Origin: Ensifer sesbaniae
GTDB taxonomy: Bacteria; Pseudomonadota; Alphaproteobacteria; Rhizobiales; Rhizobiaceae
Assembly: GCF_013283665.1 (NCBI RefSeq)
Contig: NZ_JABEKU010000003.1
Location: 441,806-505,805, forward strand
Length of the DNA: 64,000 nucleotides
Reading direction: 5' to 3'
The notes beneath the pieces are model-generated. The model was not told the DNA's origin, did not search any database, and saw only the letters and a list, made by a program, of their open reading frames with translations. Made by a program: the position numbers and the translations under genes. Shown here piece by piece: positions 59,745 to 64,000 of this stretch. Positions within the stretch are counted from its first letter, which is position 1. Each line of letters starts with the position of its first letter.

Positions 59745-60527
59745 TCACAATCCTTGCAGGGCCAATTCATCGAGCATCGCGCGACCAAATTCATCGATCG
59801 TCATATAGTCGGCGATCAGTTGTGGGTGGAAGACTGCCCGAGGCGATTTTTCGGTTACTGAATGCGTCATCCATGGCCGCCAAAGTCCTAGGGCTTTCTG
59901 AGCCGCTTGCAATTCTTCATAGGCATGGACATGTAGATTGCGCAACGCTTCGGCCGACTGCACCTCAAGCTTGTTGTAGCTGTCGATTGCCTCAGGCGTG
60001 ACGATGTATGGCGGTATGTACAGAGGGATCCGATGAGCAAGGCTGTCTCGAAAGCCCTTAAGGTGCTGATCGACCCAATTCTGGCGGCTTTCAAGATGGG
60101 CGACAAATTTCTGACTGAATGACGCGCGCACCTCTTTGCTTTTGGGACCAAGGCCCACCTTCAACGGGTCCAGCTCCTTTCCGTCCTTTAATACCGGTTT
60201 CTCGCAAACCCAGATCCAGGCGAGGTTATCGAGACAACCAAAGGCGTTCATCACAAACGACTGGATTGCGATCGTCGCCTCGAGAACGGTGTCTTTTGCC
60301 GGAATCTGTTCAAGCTCTGGAGGAAGTTTCTCGAAGATTAGATCTACCGCATGAGCCATGGTTCCGAGGCGACGGGAAAATCCATGGTAGGCAAATTCCC
60401 GACCACGCTCTGACTTATAGGTGCGGGTGAGAAACTGTTCACGCAGGGAGGCGAACCGCTGGCGCATGTCCTTTTGGCCGGCGTAAAGCTCATCGATAGC
60501 TTCTTTGCTGAAGTATCCCGCCATCAA
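59745..60527 (-). CDS. HEPN-like protein, last gene of putative defence operon
   Basis: A 260-aa mostly helical protein. R160-DSLA-H165 fits the HEPN ribonuclease motif R-x4-H inside GFRDSLAHRIPLYIPP. An aromatic-rich helical region (QSFVMNAFGCLDNLAWIWV) precedes it, as in other HEPN-like unknowns. ATG 60527 overlaps the preceding small gene by four bases. It is the last of four coupled genes. Function by homology is unknown to me; the HEPN call is from motif and helical content. Confidence 0.6.
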   Translation of the reverse strand: MMAGYFSKEAIDELYAGQKDMRQRFASLREQFLTRTYKSERGREFAYHGFSRRLGTMAHAVDLIFEKLPPELEQIPAKDTVLEATIAIQSFVMNAFGCLDNLAWIWVCEKPVLKDGKELDPLKVGLGPKSKEVRASFSQKFVAHLESRQNWVDQHLKGFRDSLAHRIPLYIPPYIVTPEAIDSYNKLEVQSAEALRNLHVHAYEELQAAQKALGLWRPWMTHSVTEKSPRAVFHPQLIADYMTIDEFGRAMLDELALQGL

Positions 60528-60727
60528 TCAAACAGCCCATAGTAGAGATTCCACAATCGGCTGCTCCGTGGCTCTGCCGTCCGCAAACAATCGACTGTCC
60601 GAGGATTCGCCGGATCGATCTGACAAAGACTGGTTACGAGTGCATATCTCTGACGTTCGACCTCAGCCAGCCGCCACCCAGACCAGCCCAATGCGACTAC
60701 GAGCAGGACAATAATGCTATTTCTCAT
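60524..60727 (-). CDS. Small membrane-anchored protein in HEPN operon
   Basis: A 67-aa protein with one N-terminal hydrophobic helix (SIIVLLVVALGWSGWRLAEVE) and a short extracytoplasmic tail with two Cys (about 35 and 48). It overlaps both neighbours by four bases. A membrane partner of the HEPN-like proteins is possible. Confidence 0.55.
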   Translation of the reverse strand: MRNSIIVLLVVALGWSGWRLAEVERQRYALVTSLCQIDPANPRTVDCLRTAEPRSSRLWNLYYGLFD

Positions 60728-61197
60728 GCTCTACCTTCGAAGAAGAAATTGACGTCGGGTTCCCATTCCGCCGCCAAAAGCAGGACCGCTATGGTCTCGG
60801 CGACGAGCGCCGCGTCTCGCTTAGGCTCACTGTCAAAGTACTTTCCGCCATGGAAAAGGTTGTTACGAACCCGTCGTACCGCACCGAATAGATCTTGGGT
60901 CGAAACGGGTATAGCCGCCTTGGCGGCAAAACCCCACGCCCCTGACTGATCTATCACCTCAGGTTTCGGAGGGTCACTCAATATGGTCGGGCAGAGTTGA
61001 CTGTCTCTGACATGTTTAAGAAACTTTGTCCCAATATGCTTGCTGTTGGCAAAGCTGTCCCACGTTATCTCGACGCTGCCCTTAACATCGCGACAATAGC
61101 GAGCCATTTTTAAAGCAAGTTCAAATCGCGCAAAGATTCTAAATAGCTCGTCGCTTCGTGGTGGCAAATTATTGGCGGCCGTTAGATCAACCGTCAT
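60724..61197 (-). CDS. HEPN-domain protein
   Basis: A 157-aa helical protein with R111-NNLF-H116-GG, a typical HEPN R-N-x-x-x-H active-site motif (RxxRNNLFHGGK). HEPN proteins cut RNA in many toxin-antitoxin and abortive-infection systems. It is second in the operon, coupled by four-base overlaps on both sides. Confidence 0.7.
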   Translation of the reverse strand: MTVDLTAANNLPPRSDELFRIFARFELALKMARYCRDVKGSVEITWDSFANSKHIGTKFLKHVRDSQLCPTILSDPPKPEVIDQSGAWGFAAKAAIPVSTQDLFGAVRRVRNNLFHGGKYFDSEPKRDAALVAETIAVLLLAAEWEPDVNFFFEGRA

Positions 61198-61952
61198 GAC
61201 GGCTTCTTCTCCAGATGGGTCTCGACAAGGAAGGTTGCGACGGCGCCAGCAGTATTCACGGCCAAACTCGCATGGCGCGGGGATGGTTTCACGGGCTTGC
61301 CGCCGCGACCATGCGAATCCGACAGACGATTTCGAAGCGTGCCGATACCGTTCACGAGATTCATAGCGCCGCCGAGAATGGCCTTGATCGGCTCTTCTGA
61401 ATGCTGGTTAGGCGCGAGATTCAGTGCTTTTGCGGCCATTCCGTAGAGCTTCGGAAGATCCTCAGTGTCCGCATAGGTGATACCCCGTTCGTCGAGGATG
61501 CGCTTGCACACTGTCTCGAGCAGCGTCCTGGCTATGGTAATAGCGCCCTCCGGATCAGTGGACCGGCGGGCAAGCGCCTTGGTCCATACGGAGTGAACGC
61601 TCTCTGTATCGAACGATACAAGTGCATCAGAGACAACGGTGTCACCTGGAGCTCGGCCTTTGCCCTCAAGGTAGTCAAATAGGGGCCGAAAGCCTTCTGC
61701 GATAAGCTCACGCCGCGGCTGCCACTGCGGCGACTGCTTCTGCGTCCACGATCGAAACGTACTGAGATTGCGATGCGAACGCACGAAGGGTGGGAGCAGA
61801 TTCTTCAACTCTTCGTCGTACATGAATTCGCGCCGAAGATGCTCATAGATACGATTATCTGGAGAACCATCCGTCGCGGCAGCCGTCATGATGCTTTCCA
61901 ACATTGTTGCTCGCTCAATGGGGCTGTCAGGCAATTCGTCTTCGTAAAACAT
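61194..61952 (-). CDS. Abi_C-type abortive-infection protein
   Basis: A 252-aa protein. The C-terminal half fits the abortive-infection Abi_C family: AITIARTLLETVCKRILDERGI, LYGMAAKALNLAPNQH, ILGGAMNLVNGIGTLRNRLSDSHGRG, HASLAVNTAGAVATFLVETH. Arg209-x4-His214 within RNRLSDSHG is the HEPN-like motif. The N-terminal part (PPFVRSHRNLSTFRSW) is unknown. First gene of the four-gene operon; its promoter lies in 61953-62078, shared with the divergent recombinase. Confidence 0.75.
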   Translation of the reverse strand: MFYEDELPDSPIERATMLESIMTAAATDGSPDNRIYEHLRREFMYDEELKNLLPPFVRSHRNLSTFRSWTQKQSPQWQPRRELIAEGFRPLFDYLEGKGRAPGDTVVSDALVSFDTESVHSVWTKALARRSTDPEGAITIARTLLETVCKRILDERGITYADTEDLPKLYGMAAKALNLAPNQHSEEPIKAILGGAMNLVNGIGTLRNRLSDSHGRGGKPVKPSPRHASLAVNTAGAVATFLVETHLEKKPS

Positions 61953-62078
61953 TGGCGACCTGGTTCAATTAAGTGGCTCACGATAGCATAGCGCATTAGG
62001 ATTGCTACTTTCAATTTTGAGCTAGGCGCGTAAACTAGGCTCAGTGAAGTATACTCTATTTGGCCATGAGGAGCGGAA
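61953..62078. promoter_or_regulatory. Divergent promoter region, HEPN operon and recombinase
   Basis: 126 bases between divergent start codons, A/T-rich (GTATACTCTATTT near 62047-62060). A serine-recombinase site would be expected beside its gene, but I cannot define crossover repeats. Confidence 0.4.
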
Positions 62079-62696
62079 ATGCGTATCGCCCGGGTTTATC
62101 TGCGTGTGAGTACGCAAGGGCAGGATCTCGAACGGCAGGAATCAATCATCGACCAGGCGAAGCAAGCAGGTTATTACGTCGCCGCAGTCTACCGGGAAAA
62201 AGCGTCAGGCGCTCGGGCCGACCGGCCGGAGCTGCTGCGCTTGGTCGCCGATCTTCAGCCCGGCGAGGTGGTGATTGCCGAAAAGATCGACCGCATAAGC
62301 CGCCTGCCATTGCCCGAAGCCGAAAAGCTGGTCGCGACGATCCGGAAGAAGGGTGCCCGTCTCGCCGTACCCGGGGTTGTCGACCTCAGCGATCTGGCCG
62401 CCGGCGCCGACGGCGTTGCCAAGATCGTGCTCGAGTCGGTCCAGGAGATGCTTTTGAAACTGGCGCTGCAAATGGCTCGAGACGATTTCGAGAATCGGCG
62501 CGAACGCCAGCGGCAAGGCATCGATTTGGCGAAGTCGGGCGGCAAGTACGTCGGCCGACAGGCCGACACCGCAACCCATGAGCGGATCATCGCTTTAAGA
62601 TCAGGCGGCAATAGCATCGCTCGAACTGCAAAGTTGGCGGGATGCAGCGTGTCGCAGGTAAAGCGAATTTGGGCTGAACATCAGCGCTCTAAATAG
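62079..62696 (+). CDS. Serine recombinase (resolvase/invertase family)
   Basis: A 205-aa small serine recombinase: RVYLRVSTQGQDLERQ with catalytic Ser11, GARADRPELLRLVADLQPGEVVIAEKIDRISR, and a C-terminal helix-turn-helix (ARTAKLAGCSVSQVKRIWAEH). Such enzymes resolve plasmid multimers or mobile-element cointegrates. It lies between two defence-type modules, as expected in a mobile cargo region. Confidence 0.9.
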   Translation: MRIARVYLRVSTQGQDLERQESIIDQAKQAGYYVAAVYREKASGARADRPELLRLVADLQPGEVVIAEKIDRISRLPLPEAEKLVATIRKKGARLAVPGVVDLSDLAAGADGVAKIVLESVQEMLLKLALQMARDDFENRRERQRQGIDLAKSGGKYVGRQADTATHERIIALRSGGNSIARTAKLAGCSVSQVKRIWAEHQRSK

Positions 62697-62954
62697 AGAC
62701 CCGCGGGGGCACAATATCAATGTCGATACGATCTCCCCTTGAATTGGCCATTTTCGCAGCTTCTCGCCATCAGTCTGTGATCTATTGGTTCTGAGGGTTC
62801 CGGCTCTCGGCTCAGCGATCCGGACGGTGACGAGGCTGGGGTAACTTGGAAATAGCCCTGGCCTCCCTCCCCGTCACCAATCTCTCCCTGTAGTTGAATA
62901 TTACACCAGCGCTTCCTACATTTTGAGTGGCTGAACTAAGGGGAGGGGCTATTG
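62697..62954. other. Upstream region of the PRTase/DprA pair
   Basis: 258 bases without a supported gene. TTGAATATT at 62894-62902 may be part of a promoter. No hairpin stands out. Confidence 0.35.
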
Positions 62955-63641
62955 ATGATTTATTACAACATGGTCGCTGGATGGATGGGCTTTCCGCACC
63001 TGAGCGTTTCTAACGGCGTGACGCATTCTTATGCGATAGCCTACAAGCTGAAAGACAAGACAAGCGAGAAGTGGACCGCCCGCTTCATTCGCTTCAAGGA
63101 TAAAATCAACAAGGCTGAGTGGGGAGCGTCCACAGTTCTCTATGAGGCTGTCCCTGATCTCATCAAGCATCTAGGCGTCGATCCCAAGCGCACCGTGTTC
63201 ATCCCGGCACTTTCATCCGGTGAAACCAAGGCAGACCCAAACCGGGCAATCCCATGGATCGCGAAGGAATGCGCGAGAATATGCGGTGCCCAATATAACG
63301 ACACAGCACTTTCTAAGAATGTCCACCAGAAGATTCATACCATCTATTCAGCAGAAGGCAGAACCGCAGAGCTGGATAAAGCCAAATATCAGTCCGCTAA
63401 AATAGATGCGGATCATGTCTTCGTTTTCGATGACTTCATTACGCGCGGTGATACACTGTCGCGCATCGCTCTAGCGGTGCTTGCGACAAATCCAAAGTGC
63501 AAGGTCTACGGGATTGCTCTGGCGAAGGCTGAAAGTGTTGACTACTGCCCCAATCCAGACAACGACCAAGTTCCTGCCAGATGGGATAATCTCTGGAGCC
63601 AGGGCGAGCAGGAGCACGACGCAAAATTCAAGAAGGGCTAG
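62955..63641 (+). CDS. Phosphoribosyltransferase-like protein of a DprA-linked pair
   Basis: A 228-aa PRTase-fold protein. The PRPP-binding loop is VFVFDDFITRGDTLSRIA (Asp159/Asp160), matching the V-x-x-x-D-D-x-x-T-x-G-x-T-L pattern. It has no ComF zinc ribbon. ATG 62955 follows GGGGAGGGG. The dprA gene starts four bases after its stop. I recall DprA plus phosphoribosyltransferase pairs being listed as predicted defence systems. Confidence 0.75.
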   Translation: MIYYNMVAGWMGFPHLSVSNGVTHSYAIAYKLKDKTSEKWTARFIRFKDKINKAEWGASTVLYEAVPDLIKHLGVDPKRTVFIPALSSGETKADPNRAIPWIAKECARICGAQYNDTALSKNVHQKIHTIYSAEGRTAELDKAKYQSAKIDADHVFVFDDFITRGDTLSRIALAVLATNPKCKVYGIALAKAESVDYCPNPDNDQVPARWDNLWSQGEQEHDAKFKKG

Positions 63642-63644
63642 AAC

Positions 63645-64000
63645 ATGGCTGCATCATCCATATCCTCGACCTCGGTGGCGCTTGCCGCTTTGATGAAGCT
63701 CAAAGGCGTCGGTCGGCGCGCCGCCCTGCGCATAATCTACGCCCCCATTCCGGACAGTGACGCAAAAGAACTCGTCGTGGATAGGGCGACACGAGCGAAA
63801 CTGTCGGAAGGCGCCCTACTGGACGCATGGGATCGAGCGGAAGATGAGCTGGAAAACACCCAAGCCAGCGGAATCAAATTCTTTTCCTTCCATGACGAAG
63901 GTTATCCCGAGCGGCTACGAAATATCCCTGATCCCCCGGCCGTCCTCTATGTGAAAGGCGATGTAAAAGGTTTACATGCGGCCAGGTGCATCGCTGTCGT
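63645..64000 (+). CDS. dprA: DprA-like DNA-processing protein (partial, runs off window)
   Basis: The first 118 residues are visible: LAALMKLKGVGRRAALRII (helix-hairpin-helix type start) and YPERLRNIPDPPAVLYVKGD, the hallmark start of the DprA Rossmann fold. DprA binds single-stranded DNA and loads RecA in transformation, but plasmid copies paired with a PRTase-like protein are thought to be defence genes. ATG 63645 follows AAGGGCTAGAAC. The 3' end is beyond the window. Confidence 0.82.
   Translation, partial: MAASSISSTSVALAALMKLKGVGRRAALRIIYAPIPDSDAKELVVDRATRAKLSEGALLDAWDRAEDELENTQASGIKFFSFHDEGYPERLRNIPDPPAVLYVKGDVKGLHAARCIAV

Noticed and set aside
1-64000. CRISPR arrays, rRNA and tRNA genes
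   Set aside because: No regularly spaced 24-40 base direct repeats and no tRNA or rRNA signatures were noticed; the only phased repeats (21611-21643) are 7-mers at a 13-base period.

Overview
The window reads as part of a conjugative repABC plasmid from an alphaproteobacterium of the Rhizobiaceae (Rhizobium, Sinorhizobium or Agrobacterium type). The evidence is a complete repABC operon with its palindromic partition sites and a counter-transcribed RNA, a full VirB/VirD4 type IV secretion system, a MobC/relaxase pair, a VirC1/VirC2-like pair, and rhizobial accessory genes (DUF736, DUF3846, RcgA/RcgR-type conjugation genes). No rRNA, tRNA or CRISPR array was seen.

Layout. Positions 1-900 hold a repeat and a small unknown gene. 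From 938 to 4198 (minus) runs a tightly coupled operon of six exported or membrane proteins, three of them staphylococcal-nuclease-like. Diverging from it, 4358-17328 (plus) is virB1-B2-B3-B4-slt-B5-lipoprotein-B6-B8-B9-B10-B11-virD4. Two small genes follow, then mobC, relaxase and a small membrane protein (18143-21201, minus). A probable oriT/control region (21202-21845) separates these from virC1/virC2-like genes and an XRE regulator (to 24066). A Gabija-type defence pair lies at 24438-27600, then repABC (27954-31573), ArdC antirestriction, a Fic toxin with a VbhA-like antitoxin, DUF736, a fourth nuclease-like protein and a second, orphan repC (35618-36895). A large ParB-like gene and a run of small unknown genes occupy 37467-43839. 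A second XRE regulator and the rcgR/rcgA pair lie at 44541-48308.

From about 48.3 kb the gene content changes to cargo: a transposase remnant, a DNA methyltransferase with McrB-like and McrC/DUF2357-like genes (LlaJI-like restriction), an SRAP and LigD-like DNA-repair group, a four-gene operon whose three larger products each carry the HEPN-type R-x4-H motif (the best candidate for an undescribed defence system), a serine recombinase, and a phosphoribosyltransferase/DprA pair cut by the window end.

How the parts fit. The T4SS, relaxase, VirC-like proteins and Rcg proteins should make the plasmid self-transmissible. ArdC, the Fic system and possibly the secreted nuclease-like proteins look like aids to establishment or to interaction with the recipient. 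At least three defence modules (Gabija, methylase/McrBC-like, PRTase-DprA) and one putative HEPN module guard the plasmid and host. The Fic and relaxase proteins share a charged Arg/Asp-rich C-terminal tail, so the Fic protein may be a substrate of the same secretion system.
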